Below, piece after piece: positions 1 to 8,953 of a stretch of DNA of 64,000 nucleotides (position 1 is the first letter of the stretch; every line of letters starts with the position of its first letter). The stretch is from Flavobacteriales bacterium. GTDB taxonomy: Bacteria; Bacteroidota; Bacteroidia; Flavobacteriales_F; PHOS-HE28. The DNA is taken from contig JADKGB010000011.1 of the NCBI GenBank assembly GCA_016717225.1, positions 1 to 64,000 on the forward strand, in the 5' to 3' direction. A model generated the notes under the pieces. The model made no database searches and was not told the DNA's origin. It was given only the letters and a program-made list of their open reading frames with translations. A program made the translations under genes and the position numbers.

Positions 1-2
1 CC

Positions 3-257
3 ATGCGATTCAACTACTTCACCTATCGTAATGATGACGCGACTTGTCCTAGTTGTGGATGGAAGGGAAAGGGTCGGGAGTTGAGTAACAGTGACTTCAG
101 CTACGAGCACTTCATCATGGACCTGGATTGCCCCAAGTGCTTCGAGCATCTTGGTTTTTGGCAATCACCAACGCAGACCGAGCTGGATGAATGGAAGAGG
201 GAGCATCCGGCTTGGTCGTTGGAAACCGATGGTCCGAGTTCTCCAACAGAATCTTGA
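3..257 (+). CDS. Small zinc-ribbon-like hypothetical protein (possibly 5'-partial)
   Basis: The 84-residue product has two CxxC pairs (C15/C18 and C43/C46) separated by 24 residues, the usual layout of a zinc ribbon. No enzyme motif is visible. The ATG lies two bases inside the window, so the true start may be upstream. The frame ends in TGA at 255-257 and then stays open without another stop to 677, so this may be the first part of one longer protein interrupted by a nonsense codon. It lies next to a frameshifted nuclease-like gene, in what looks like accessory DNA. Confidence 0.5.
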   Translation: MRFNYFTYRNDDATCPSCGWKGKGRELSNSDFSYEHFIMDLDCPKCFEHLGFWQSPTQTELDEWKREHPAWSLETDGPSSPTES

Positions 258-353
258 CTCCGACGCGAGATCGTCGACCTACCTCCAAGAGAACATTGCC
301 AAATCCAACAGCTGGAAGAAGAGCTTTCCGCGCTGAGCAACACCCGGAAGCTC

Positions 354-677
354 TTGCTGCCAGAAGCACGGATGCTTGACCTGGTACTGAACCTCTTGTT
401 CGCCGCAAAGCTCGGACTCGAGCATGCCATTTACAGCGGAGGGTTGATTGAGGGCACACTGCCCTTTTGCAAGGCTCGGAATGCCAAAGCATTTTCGGTT
501 GATGAAATCAATCAGTGGTCACATGCAAGGAACAGACCTCGGATTGAGAACTACGACCCATTCATTCACCTCGGTGGTAATCGGTGCCATCCGGATGAAA
601 CGCATTGTCGACATCGCTTGCTGTTTATCTCAAAGGAGGAGTTCAACAGACGACGGGATGTGAGCGCACTAACTTGA
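354..677 (+). CDS. Hypothetical protein, probably the 3' part of the interrupted frame beginning at 3
   Basis: The first canonical start after the TGA at 255-257 is the TTG at 354, giving 107 residues, but the 32 codons before it are also open and read like protein (a Glu/Leu-rich, helix-like stretch). That suggests coding begins further upstream than any canonical start allows, or that 3-677 was one gene. The product has a hydrophobic N-terminal helix and a His/Cys-containing tail near residues 77-85. I do not recognise a family. Start uncertain. Confidence 0.35.
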   Translation: MLPEARMLDLVLNLLFAAKLGLEHAIYSGGLIEGTLPFCKARNAKAFSVDEINQWSHARNRPRIENYDPFIHLGGNRCHPDETHCRHRLLFISKEEFNRRRDVSALT

Positions 678-784
678 ATTGCCCATCCTAAGCTGGGCAC
701 CCATGGAGGCACCTCTTGAGCCGAGTTTGCCTACCGAAGGCATGGCGTCGGGCAACTTGCAGAATCGCCGCGGGTTGTGAGGAT

Positions 785-2003
785 TCATGCTTTCGATGAT
801 GAGAACACCTGTCGCAGATGATTGCCGAGCTCCACGTCACTCTCTGTGTTGAATACGTAACCCTTGTGGACGATCCGTGGTCCTGAATACAATCGTCGGG
901 TGACGAGTAGTATGGTGTTGTTGAGCGCGGAAAGTATTCGACTTTTCGTCGCCGCTTTCTCCAACGTGTTGTTGGATTGAAACAAGCCAAAGCGGAAGTC
1001 ATTCAGCTCTTGGCTATCAACGCATACGATCAGCTTGTCAGCTCCGCGACTGTGATGTTGCTTCCTTGCGCGCTGCACGATTTCCCGCAACCTGTCCACA
1101 ACCTCTCGATCCGAGTAGCCAAGTCCCACCCGATTTCTACTGGGGCTGATGCAAATGCGTGTGGTACTGATTGCTCTGGGTTGATTTCGACCCGCGCAAC
1201 TAGCTCAGAATCCGTGGTCACCCGGCCGGGATCCAGAACTCCGAGGGGGAGCAAGTCAATGGTTACAGGGCCACTGGAAAGCGAAGTCTCTGGTAGGTCA
1301 TTGGTGGGCCCGCTGAGCTTCACCATTGCAGCTCGAATGAGAGATACTGCACCACTGATCACATCGGTCTTTGCAGGGCGGGCTATGCGTATCGCAAAAC
1401 CGAAACCTCGGCCGACACCTACTTGGTCAAGAAGGAGAATGACCTGGTCGACTATGCGGCGCATGACGTCGGTTTCCTCCATCCGAGGAGCAAATGGTTG
1501 TTTGCACTCTACGCGGCATCTGACATCTCCGAAATCGAATGCTCCGTCCAAGGGGATGCCGGCTGCATGGGCATCGCATTGATAGATGATTCCCGAGCCC
1601 TCAAGTCGGCGAGCGATATAGGCCTCATAAAGAGTCGCTTGAAACTGGACGGGGCTTGTCGTTTGTTGCTGGAGGGACGCATACAAGTTCGGATGCTTGA
1701 CCTGGGCATACCCAACTAGTCTCGAGGCCTCATAGAGCGCTTTGAACGACGCTGTACTTCTAGGGTGATGAGCTGTCGAAGTACGATGTTGATATCCCAG
1801 GCTGACCCGTCCTTTCCGAACTCGTGGTCAAAAAAGGTGCTTGGAAAGGACTCGGAGAGGACTTTTTCAATCTGCTCTACCGCCTTTCGGCTGTACAGGG
1901 GCTTAAGGGCAAAGGATGAGGATCGCAAGTAAAGGCTTCCTCCCTCCAGGAGTCCGTAGGTTGACCCTCCTTGTCGGATCCGAGGATGTCTCATGTATTT
2001 CAC
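785..2003 (-). pseudogene. PD-(D/E)XK nuclease-like gene broken by two frameshifts
   Basis: Three overlapping minus-strand frames join into one protein of about 400 residues. Fragment 1 (2003 to about 1740, GTG start) stops at TAG 1716-1718. The next frame is open through that stop and reads smoothly into the 218-residue fragment 2, which ends at 1030. Near 1163-1170 the coherent reading moves to a third frame that ends at 785. The middle part has an acidic residue upstream of an E-C-K triplet, the form of a PD-(D/E)XK nuclease core; that assignment is inference. Each junction is explained by a single-base indel. Either the gene is decaying or the sequence has errors here. Confidence 0.55.
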
Positions 2004-2081
2004 TCGTCCTGTGGATTAGGATGCGAAAAGAGAGGCGCTCAGTGAGCGCCCCTTCTTCGTAACGTCGATTCATCGCGCCTC

Positions 2082-4662
2082 CTACCCACTGCACATCTCA
2101 CACCCCTCCGGGTTATCCAATGAGCAGCTGATCTCGGCTTGTGCGCGTTCGGCTTCGGCTTGGCGCAGGGCGGCGGCGCGTTGGGCGGCTACTTCGTTCA
2201 CCACGGGGCCGTTGTGGTCGTTGGCGTCTTCCACCACGGTCTGGCGTTCTGGTCTCGGCTCCGCTCGACCTGACACGCCATTGGAGGTGGTCACCGTAGG
2301 TCCGCTGATCACGGGCTCTAGCATCACGGTGCTGCCAACGGGCCACACCGTTCGCGTGGCTTTCGAGGCAACTTCCGCAGCGGCGCTCTTCGTAATGGTC
2401 GCCTTGTCCAGCGTGAACTTGATGGCGTCGGTGGCGGCCTTGGTGCGCAGGTAGTACATGCCCGTCTTCAGGCCGGCCTTCCAGCTGTAGAAGTGCATGC
2501 TGGTGAGCTTCGCGAAGTTCACGTTCTCCATAAAAATGTTCAGGCTCTGGCTCTGGCAGATGTAGGCGCCGCGGTCGGCAGCCATGTCGATGATCACCTT
2601 CTGGCTGATCTCCCACGCGGTCTTGTACAGGTCCTTCAGGTTCTGCGGGATCTCCGGGATATGCTGCACACTGCCGTTGCTGGCGATGATCTTGTTCTTC
2701 AGCTCCTCGCTCCACAGGCCCAGCTTCACCAGGTCGCGCAGCAGGTACTTGTTCACCACGATGAACTCGCCGCTCAATACACGACGCGTGTACAGGTTGC
2801 TGGTGTATGGCTCGAAGCACTCGTTGTTACCGAGGATCTGCGCGGTGCTCGCCGTGGGCATCGGTGCCAGCAGCAAGCTGTTGCGCACACCGTACTTCTT
2901 GATCTCGTCACGCAGGATGTCCCACTCCCAACGGTCGGATGGCTTTCACGGCCTTCCACATGTCGAACTGCAGGATGCCCTTGCTCACGGGGCTGCCCTC
3001 GTAGGTCTCGTACGCGCCTTCCTCCTTCGCCAGGTCTTTGCTGGCGGTGAGGGCGGCGTAGTAGATGGTCTCGAAGATCTCGCGGTTCAGCACCTTGGCC
3101 TCCACGCTATCGAACGGATAGCGCATGAGGATGAAGGCATCCGCCAAGCCCTGCACGCCGATGCCGATGGGGCGGTGGCGCATGTTGCTGCGCTTGGCTT
3201 CGGGGATCGGATAGAAATTCTGGTCGATCACGCGGTTGAGGTTCTTCGCCAATTGCAGCGTTACCTCGAAGAGCTTCTGGTGATCGAAGCGGCCCTTCTC
3301 CACGAATTTCGGTAGCGCGATGGAGCCGAGGTTGCACACGGCCACCTCATCGGGGCTGGTGTACTCGATGATCTCCGTGCAGAGGTTGCTGCTCTTGATG
3401 GTGCCCAGGTTCTGCTGGTTGCTCTTGCGGTTGGCGGCGTCCTTGAAGAGGATGTAGGGCGTGCCTGTTTCGATCTGGCTCTCCAGGATCTGGAACCAGA
3501 GGTCCTGCGCCTTCATCGTCTTGCGGCCTTTGCCCGCCAGCTCGTAGCCTTCGTAGAGATCTTCGAACTTCTCTCCCCACGTATCGGCGAGACCGGGGCA
3601 CTCGTGCGGGCACATCAATGTCCAGTCGGCGCCCTGCTCCACGCGCTTCATAAAGAGGTCCGGGATCCACATCGCATAGAAGAGGTCGCGTGCGCGCATC
3701 TCCTCCTTGCCGTGGTTCTTCTTCAGCTCCAGGAAATCCTGCACGTCCGCGTGCCACGGTTCCAAATACATGGCGAAAGAGCCTTTGCGCTTTCCGCCGC
3801 CTTGGTCCACGTAACGGGCGGTGTCGTTGAACACGCGCAGCATGGGCACGATGCCGTTGCTGGTGCCGTTGGTGCCTTTGATGTAGCTGCCCTTCGCGCG
3901 CAGGTTGTGGATGCTGAGGCCGATGCCGCCAGCGCTCTGGCTGATCTGCGCGCACTGCTTCAGGGTATCATAAATGCCGCTGATGCTGTCGTCCTTCAAC
4001 TGCAACAGGAAGCAGCTGCTCATCTGTGGTTTCGGCGTACCCGCGTTGAAGAGCGTGGGCGTAGCGTGCGTGTACCAGCCTTCGCTGAGCGAGTTGTAGG
4101 TCTCGATCGCGCTGTCCAGATCGTTCTTGTGGATGCCGATGGAAACGCGCATCAGCATGTGCTGCGGGCGCTCGGTCACTTGGCCGTGCAGGCGCAACAG
4201 GTAGCTGCGCTCCAGGGTCTTGAAGCCGAAGAAATCGTAGGTGAAATCGCGGTCGTAGATGATCGCGCTGTCCAGCAGGTCGGCGTTCTCTTCGATGATC
4301 TTGTACACGTCATCGGCGAGCAGTGCGGCTTTCTGGCCGGTCTTCGGGTCGATATAGTTGTAGAGGTCCTTCATGGTATCGCTGAAGGACTTCTTGGTGT
4401 TCTTGTGCAAGTTGCTCACCGCGATGCGGCTGGCGAGCTGTGCGTAGTCCGGGTGGCGCACCGTCATGGTGGCCGCGACTTCCGCAGTAAGGTTGTCCAA
4501 CTCGGTGGTGGTTACACCATCGAAAATTCCGTCGATCACTTTCAAGGTCACTTGGGTGGCGTCCACACTGGGGTCCAACCCATAACAAAGCTTCTTCACA
4601 CGGGCGGTGATCTTGTCGAACTTCACGGCCTCCCGGCGTCCATCGCGTTTAACTACATACAT
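2082..4662 (-). CDS. nrdA: Class I ribonucleoside-diphosphate reductase, alpha subunit, interrupted by a +1 frameshift
   Basis: Reduces ribonucleoside diphosphates to deoxyribonucleotides with the NrdB radical subunit. The N-terminus has an ATP-cone (about residues 1-90). Active-site features are visible: C217 in MSSC, the N-L-C-T-E motif (N426, C428, E430) and C443 in the C-N-L-G-S motif. The C-terminal half has the PTASTAQ segment and the tail ends in CEMC, the shuttle thiols. An extra A in the AAA run at 2944-2946 shifts the frame, so the first part stops at 2908; the second frame then restores the conserved W-E-W-D region and runs to 2082. I chose the ATG at 4662, since the open frame to 4734 begins with TTG and has no conserved residues. 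nrdB lies upstream on the same strand. Confidence 0.9.
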
Positions 4663-4834
4663 GCTGTTCTGGTGGTTTTGGTCCTTCGGCTCGGCTCCCG
4701 CTTTGCTTCTGGGGTGGTGGTTATGATGATCCAAATGCCCCTCTATCGGGGATCGGAAAGGTGGTCGTCTATTTGTTCGTTCTCGTCGGGCGTCTTCAGT
4801 ACTTCATCAACGTGTTCTTGTTCACTTCAGCTCA

Positions 4835-4910
4835 GGTCTCAGGTCCAAAGTCCTAGGTCTTAGGTCGTTGGTCGCTCAGGCCTAAGACCTAAGACCTGGG
4901 ACCTAAGACC
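4835..4910. repeat. Imperfect palindrome of repeated CCTAAGA/TCTTAGG heptads between nrdB and nrdA
   Basis: The left arm (4835-4866) and right arm (4881-4910) are near reverse complements: 4835-4846 pairs with 4899-4910 at 11 of 12 bases, and 4852-4864 with 4881-4893 at 12 of 13. Each arm is itself built of short direct repeats of TCTTAGG type. It lies in the 254 bp gap between the nrdB stop and the nrdA start, so it would form a long hairpin in an nrdBA transcript. It could be an intergenic REP-like element or an attenuating or stabilising structure. Confidence 0.6.
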
Positions 4911-4916
4911 ACTTCC

Positions 4917-5948
4917 TCAAAAATCCGCATCCAGCGCGAACGTGTTCCCCTCTTTGCTCGTGTTCATCACGCCGGCCTTCTGGTATTCCCCAACGCGCTT
5001 TTCGAAGAAGTTCGTCTTCCCTTGCAGGCTGATCATGTCCATGAAATCGAAGGGGTTGGTGGCGTGGTAGATCTTCTCGTTGCCCAGTTCCACCAACAGT
5101 CGGTCGGCCACGAACTCGATGTACTGCTGCATCAACTTGGCGTTCATACCGATCAGGTTCACCGGCAATGCATCGGTCACGAATTCTTTTTCGATCTCCA
5201 CCGCGTCGGTGATGATCTTCTCCACGGTCTTCTTGCTGAGCTTGTTGATCAGGTGCTTGGTATAGAGCAGGCACGCGAAGTCGCAGTGCAGGCCCTCATC
5301 ACGGCTGATCAGCTCGTTGCTGAAGCTGAGTCCCGGCATCAGACCACGCTTCTTCAACCAGAAGATGCTGCAGAAGCTGCCGCTGAAGAAGATGCCTTCC
5401 ACAGCAGCGAAAGCGACCAGTCGCTCGGCGAACCCGCCTTTGTCGATCCAGGTAAGCGCCCAGTCGGCCTTCTTCTTCACACAATCCAACGTGTCCACCG
5501 CGTGGAACAACTTGTCCTTCTCTTTGGGGTCCTTGATCAGCGTGTCGATCAGCAGGCTGTAGGTCTCACTATGGATGTTCTCCATGGCGATCTGGAAACC
5601 ATAGAAGAAGCGGGCCTCGGTGTACTGCACTTCATGCAGGAAGTTCTCCGCGAGGTTCTCGTTCACGATGCCGTCGCTCGCGGCGAAGAATGCCAATACG
5701 TGCTTGATGAAGTAGCGCTCGTCGTCGTTGAGTTTCGTTGCCCAATCCACCAGATCGGCGTGCAGGTCCACTTCTTCCGCGGTCCAGAAACTGGCCTCAT
5801 GCTTCTTATAGAAGCTCCAGATGTCGTTGTGTTGGATCGGGAAAATGACGAAGCGGTCCTTGTTCTCGCTCAGGAGCGGTTCATGGGCATCCGCGTCTGA
5901 AGGTCGCACATCGAGGCTGGTCTGGGGATCGGTTTTTGCGGTGCTCAT
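4917..5948 (-). CDS. nrdB: Class I ribonucleoside-diphosphate reductase, beta (radical) subunit
   Basis: A 343-residue R2 protein that houses the di-iron/tyrosyl-radical cofactor for NrdA. Metal-ligand patterns are visible: the E-x6-E-x2-H type segment around the N-I-H-S-E-T-Y motif, which also supplies the expected radical tyrosine, and the later E-G-L-H motif. The acidic C-terminus ending in D-A-D-F is the usual NrdA-docking tail. The frame is open to 6101, but the extra 51 residues are low-complexity and overlap a hairpin and promoter, so the ATG at 5948 is preferred. The gene is intact, unlike nrdA. Confidence 0.93.
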   Translation of the reverse strand: MSTAKTDPQTSLDVRPSDADAHEPLLSENKDRFVIFPIQHNDIWSFYKKHEASFWTAEEVDLHADLVDWATKLNDDERYFIKHVLAFFAASDGIVNENLAENFLHEVQYTEARFFYGFQIAMENIHSETYSLLIDTLIKDPKEKDKLFHAVDTLDCVKKKADWALTWIDKGGFAERLVAFAAVEGIFFSGSFCSIFWLKKRGLMPGLSFSNELISRDEGLHCDFACLLYTKHLINKLSKKTVEKIITDAVEIEKEFVTDALPVNLIGMNAKLMQQYIEFVADRLLVELGNEKIYHATNPFDFMDMISLQGKTNFFEKRVGEYQKAGVMNTSKEGNTFALDADF

Positions 5949-5987
5949 CGGCTGTGCGCTGGTCGAATTTGAGGTGACAAAGTCCTG

Positions 5988-6009
5988 AAGGAGGTCTGCC
6001 TCCTTTTTT
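5988..6009 (+). terminator. Stem-loop with T-tract in the nrdB leader
   Basis: AAGGAGG at 5988-5994 pairs perfectly with CCTCCTT at 5999-6005 around a TCTG loop, and the plus strand then runs into T residues to 6009. Read on the plus strand it has the shape of an intrinsic terminator, but no plus-strand gene ends here. Read on the minus strand it is a hairpin about 40 nt before the nrdB start, within the predicted 5' leader. Orientation and role are uncertain. Confidence 0.4.
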
Positions 6010-6070
6010 GAAATTCTCGGTTTTTTTTCGGGTCCGACGGTCGGCGTGGCGGTGCTTCGTCGTCGGGTTA

Positions 6071-6101
6071 CAAATGTGAACGACAGGGAACCCATCGACA
6101 A
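6071..6101 (-). promoter_or_regulatory. Predicted nrdB promoter, TTG-N20-CACATTTG
   Basis: On the minus strand TTG (6101-6099) is followed after 20 nt by CACATTTG (6078-6071), matching the Bacteroidota primary-sigma pattern TTG-N19/20-TAnnTTTG apart from the first base. It predicts a leader of about 115 nt before the ATG at 5948. No clear NrdR box was seen. Confidence 0.5.
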
Positions 6102-6544
6102 GAGAAAAGGGCCACCATCTTTCCTATGTTTTCAACAGGGGTCGGTGTACCGCGTGGATCGTGGGCGGGATCCGATCGCGACACTTGCAAGCCTTTTTTC
6201 TTCACACTGTTCTAACAACCCGGAAACATGCCGCGAATAGTGCCGATGCGGCGTTGCGAATTTTTGGATGCCCGATCGGCGGGAGATGCAAGCGCGCGGT
6301 GCGATCGATAGTGCGCGTGCATGGGCGGTTGATCGAACGAGGCACGCGCTATGACTTGATCGGTGGGCGATGATCGGTTGATGAAAGTCGGAAAGGGGCG
6401 TGGTCAGGGTGCTGTGCGTGCAAGGATCCGGAACATTGGAAGTTCATAGTTGTAATGGGTTGCTCCAGAGAACTGTCATGTTCACATGGACGCATTGGCA
6501 CATGACCACATGATCGCGTGCCTCCCCCTCATCTTCGCACCCAC
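6102..6544. other. Intergenic stretch without a recognisable gene
   Basis: This divergent gap between nrdB and the oxidoreductase holds no convincing ORF or RNA gene. The only thing that stands out is a cluster of eight GATCG sites between about 6157 and 6516. The last 30 nt before the ATG at 6545 must contain the start signals of the oxidoreductase, but no clear promoter is visible. Confidence 0.4.
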
Positions 6545-7564
6545 ATGAAAGCCTGGGTTCTCCAAAAACACGGCACACCGAGCGAAGCCTTCGCGCTGCG
6601 CGAAATGCCCGATCCAATTCCTGCAGCCGGACAGTTACTGATCCGCAGTGAAGGCTTCGGCCTCAACTACGCCGATGTAATGGCTCGCCGCGGATTGTAC
6701 CGCGACGCACCACCACCACCGTGCATCATCGGCTACGAAACCGTAGGCCGTGTAGAGCGCTGTGGCGAAGGCGTTCCTGCGACGATGCTGGGCCAGCGCG
6801 TGGTGGCCATGACGCGTTTCGGCGGGTACGCGCAACTGGCCGTAACCGATCATCGGGCGGTGTCCGTGGTGCCTGATAGTCTCGGCATTGGGGAAGCCTG
6901 CGCCTTGGCCACCCAAGGATGCACTGCGTGGTACATGGCGCGATTCGCGTGGCCGTTACGTTCGGGGCAACGTGTGTTGATCCATAGCGCGGCTGGCGGC
7001 GTTGGCCAGTTGTTGGTGCAGATGGCCGTGCATGAAGGCTGTGAGGTTTTCGCGATAGCCAGCGGCGCCGAGAAGATGACCTACTTGAAAAAACTCGGCG
7101 CGCATCACGCGATCGATCGTTCAATCGGTGACTATGCGCTACAAGTGGAGCGCGCACTTTCCGGCAAGCGGATCGATGTCTCGTTCAATGCCGTGGGCGG
7201 TAGTTCCTTCAAAAAGGACATGAAGCTCATCGGTAGCGGCGGGGCCGTCGTTCTGTACGGCGGTGCGGAACGCGGAAGTGGCACTGGTCCGTTCGCGACA
7301 CTCGGGTTTGTCTGGCGCATGGGCCTCACCGTACCCATCTTCCTGATGATGAAAAGCCAGAGCCTCATCGGCGTGAACATGCTCCGCATCAGCGAATACC
7401 AACCCGCACTGTTGGGCCGTTGCGCGCAGGAGGTTGTTGACGCCGTGAATGCCGGTTGGCTGAAGCCGCATGTGCACGAACTGTTTCCGGCAGAGAAACT
7501 GGCGGATGCGCACGCAGCGTTGGAGGGTGGAAAGAGTATTGGAAAGGTGGCCGTGCGTTGGTGA
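6545..7564 (+). CDS. Zinc-type alcohol dehydrogenase-like NADPH:quinone oxidoreductase (MDR superfamily)
   Basis: A 339-residue medium-chain dehydrogenase/reductase. The N-terminal GroES-like part includes the G-x-N-Y-A-D-V motif typical of quinone oxidoreductase and VAT-1 relatives. The Rossmann part has the A-A-G-G-V-G-Q nucleotide-binding loop around residue 155. The C-terminus has the usual A-H-x2-L-E-x-G-x3-G-K-x-V segment. The catalytic zinc ligands of true alcohol dehydrogenases are absent, fitting an NADPH-dependent quinone or enone reductase. The frame opens at a GTG at 6518, but the ATG at 6545 gives the family-typical N-terminus. Substrate unknown. Confidence 0.88.
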   Translation: MKAWVLQKHGTPSEAFALREMPDPIPAAGQLLIRSEGFGLNYADVMARRGLYRDAPPPPCIIGYETVGRVERCGEGVPATMLGQRVVAMTRFGGYAQLAVTDHRAVSVVPDSLGIGEACALATQGCTAWYMARFAWPLRSGQRVLIHSAAGGVGQLLVQMAVHEGCEVFAIASGAEKMTYLKKLGAHHAIDRSIGDYALQVERALSGKRIDVSFNAVGGSSFKKDMKLIGSGGAVVLYGGAERGSGTGPFATLGFVWRMGLTVPIFLMMKSQSLIGVNMLRISEYQPALLGRCAQEVVDAVNAGWLKPHVHELFPAEKLADAHAALEGGKSIGKVAVRW

Positions 7565-7585
7565 GAGATCTCATCGATGATTGTC

Positions 7586-7606
7586 ACTCCGGCCTTGAGC
7601 CGGAGT
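7586..7606. repeat. 21-nt hairpin, 8-bp stem ACTCCGGC / GCCGGAGT
   Basis: ACTCCGGC (7586-7593), loop CTTGA, GCCGGAGT (7599-7606), just after the oxidoreductase stop. There is no T-tract, so it is not a typical terminator. It has the same 8-5-8 architecture as the hairpin at 16291-16311 and may belong to a REP-like family. Confidence 0.5.
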
Positions 7607-7685
7607 CGCACTGAGTTTCCCGCAATACCTCGGACCCATCGAACCTGGCTTGAACCAGAAGAACCTTCAGGTTCCCTTGGGCGTC

Positions 7686-7697
7686 TACTTTCGCACC
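7686..7697 (+). promoter_or_regulatory. TA-box exactly 12 nt before the start codon (leaderless promoter candidate)
   Basis: TACTTTCGCACC directly precedes the GTG at 7698. It resembles the Bacteroidota -7 element; transcription would start at or next to the GTG. No convincing -33 element is seen. Confidence 0.45.
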
Positions 7698-8840
7698 GTG
7701 CCAGACCTCACACCACTTTCCGCATTACCGCTGTCCAGCTGGCGTTTGGGCTTCGATCGGCCGTTGGTGATCGCTGGGCCGTGCAGTGCCGAGAGCGAAG
7801 AGCAGGTATTGGAAACCGCGCGCGGCATTGCACAACACACACCACAGGTAAAGGTGTTCCGTGCGGGTATTTGGAAGCCGCGCACCAGACCCGGCGGGTT
7901 CGAGGGCGTTGGGCAGGAGGCCTTGAAGTGGCTGGCGATGGTGAAGAAGGAGACCGGCTTGCTCACCATGACCGAAGTGGCCACCGCGGAACATGCGCAT
8001 GCTGCGCTCGAAGCAGGCATCGACATGCTGTGGATCGGCGCACGCACAACCCCCAATCCGTTCAGTGTGCAGGAGATCGCCGATGCGTTGCGTGGAACCG
8101 ATGTGCCGGTGTTCGTGAAGAATCCCATCAACCCCGACCTGCAACTATGGATCGGTGCGATAGAGCGATTGGCGGCCGTTGGGATCACACGATTGGCAGC
8201 AATTCATCGGGGTTTCAATTGGTTCGAACGAACACCCTACCGCAACAGCCCCATGTGGGAGTTCCCGATCCGCCTGAAAGCGGCTTTCCCGCAGCTGGAA
8301 CTGATCTGCGACCCCAGCCACATCGCTGGTTCTCCGGAAAAGCTGGGCGGCATCGCGCAACAGGCCTTGGACCTCAACTTCAGCGGGTTGATGATCGAAA
8401 CGCACCGCGACCCGATGAACGCGCGCAGCGACGCGAAACAGCAGATCGCCCCGCCACAGTTGAAGGTCTTGCTCAAGAGCCTGATCGTTCGCGAAGCCTC
8501 TCCGGGAGTTGTTCACCAGAGCGAGCTTCAGGACCTCCGCGACCTCATCGATCAACTGGATGATGAGATCCTGCAAAAGCTTTCCAGCCGCATGGATATT
8601 GCCGAGCGTATCGGAGACTTCAAGAAGGCCCACAACATCGCCATCCTTCAACCTGAGCGTTTCGACCGGATCGTGCGCAGGCTGAAGGACATGGCCCATG
8701 ACCTGCACCTGGATCCCAAGTTCATCTCGGAACTGATGAACACGGTGCACGAGGAAAGTATCCGACGGCAGCGTTCGGTGCCCGACCCGAACAATGGCAT
8801 TCATTCCACTGTTCATGCCAATGAAGGCCTTCATCGGTAG
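7698..8840 (+). CDS. Bifunctional DAHP synthase / chorismate mutase
   Basis: Catalyses the first shikimate-pathway step (phosphoenolpyruvate plus erythrose 4-phosphate to DAHP) and, through its C-terminus, chorismate to prephenate. The first 265 residues are a type I-beta DAHP synthase: A-G-P-C-S-A-E, G-x-W-K-P-R-T-R-P, the I-H-R-G-F segment and C-D-P-S-H. Residues from about 275 onward form an AroQ-type helical mutase (R-D-L-I-D-Q-L-D-D-E-I followed by a K-K/R helix). This synthase-first order is characteristic of Bacteroidota. The frame is open to a TTG at 7650, but the GTG at 7698 gives the normal distance (about 20 residues) to the first motif and follows a TA-box. Confidence 0.92.
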   Translation: MPDLTPLSALPLSSWRLGFDRPLVIAGPCSAESEEQVLETARGIAQHTPQVKVFRAGIWKPRTRPGGFEGVGQEALKWLAMVKKETGLLTMTEVATAEHAHAALEAGIDMLWIGARTTPNPFSVQEIADALRGTDVPVFVKNPINPDLQLWIGAIERLAAVGITRLAAIHRGFNWFERTPYRNSPMWEFPIRLKAAFPQLELICDPSHIAGSPEKLGGIAQQALDLNFSGLMIETHRDPMNARSDAKQQIAPPQLKVLLKSLIVREASPGVVHQSELQDLRDLIDQLDDEILQKLSSRMDIAERIGDFKKAHNIAILQPERFDRIVRRLKDMAHDLHLDPKFISELMNTVHEESIRRQRSVPDPNNGIHSTVHANEGLHR

Positions 8841-8889
8841 GAATACCCGATTGGGCGAGTAAGCATACCAGTCAATAACTCAAGCCATC

Positions 8890-8897
8890 TACTTTCG
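8890..8897 (+). promoter_or_regulatory. TACTTTCG -7-like box upstream of the FG-GAP gene
   Basis: TACTTTCG lies 57 nt before the ATG at 8954 and matches the box that recurs before many genes in this window. No clear -33 element. Confidence 0.4.
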
Positions 8898-8953
8898 GGC
8901 GCCTGCAAGGCACTTTGTTCGGAATTGACCTAATCGTAAAAAAACCTCAGATC

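Noticed and set aside
2082..2888. Separate short gene for the second half of nrdA
   Set aside because: It contains only the C-terminal half of one reductase, begins in conserved sequence at an internal codon, and a one-base change restores one protein.
3604..4863. A 419-codon open frame antisense to nrdA
   Set aside because: nrdA on the other strand is certain. The antisense reading reflects codon bias of the real gene.
6046..6072. A TGTAAC on the minus strand in the nrdB leader as an ECF promoter
   Set aside because: The bases at the expected spacing read CCAC; the overlapping TTG-N20-CACATTTG explains the site better.
6157..6516. Cluster of eight GATCG sites as a replication origin or binding array
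   Set aside because: Spacing is irregular, no DnaA-box pattern or AT-rich unwinding region is evident, and GATCG is common in this genome's coding regions.
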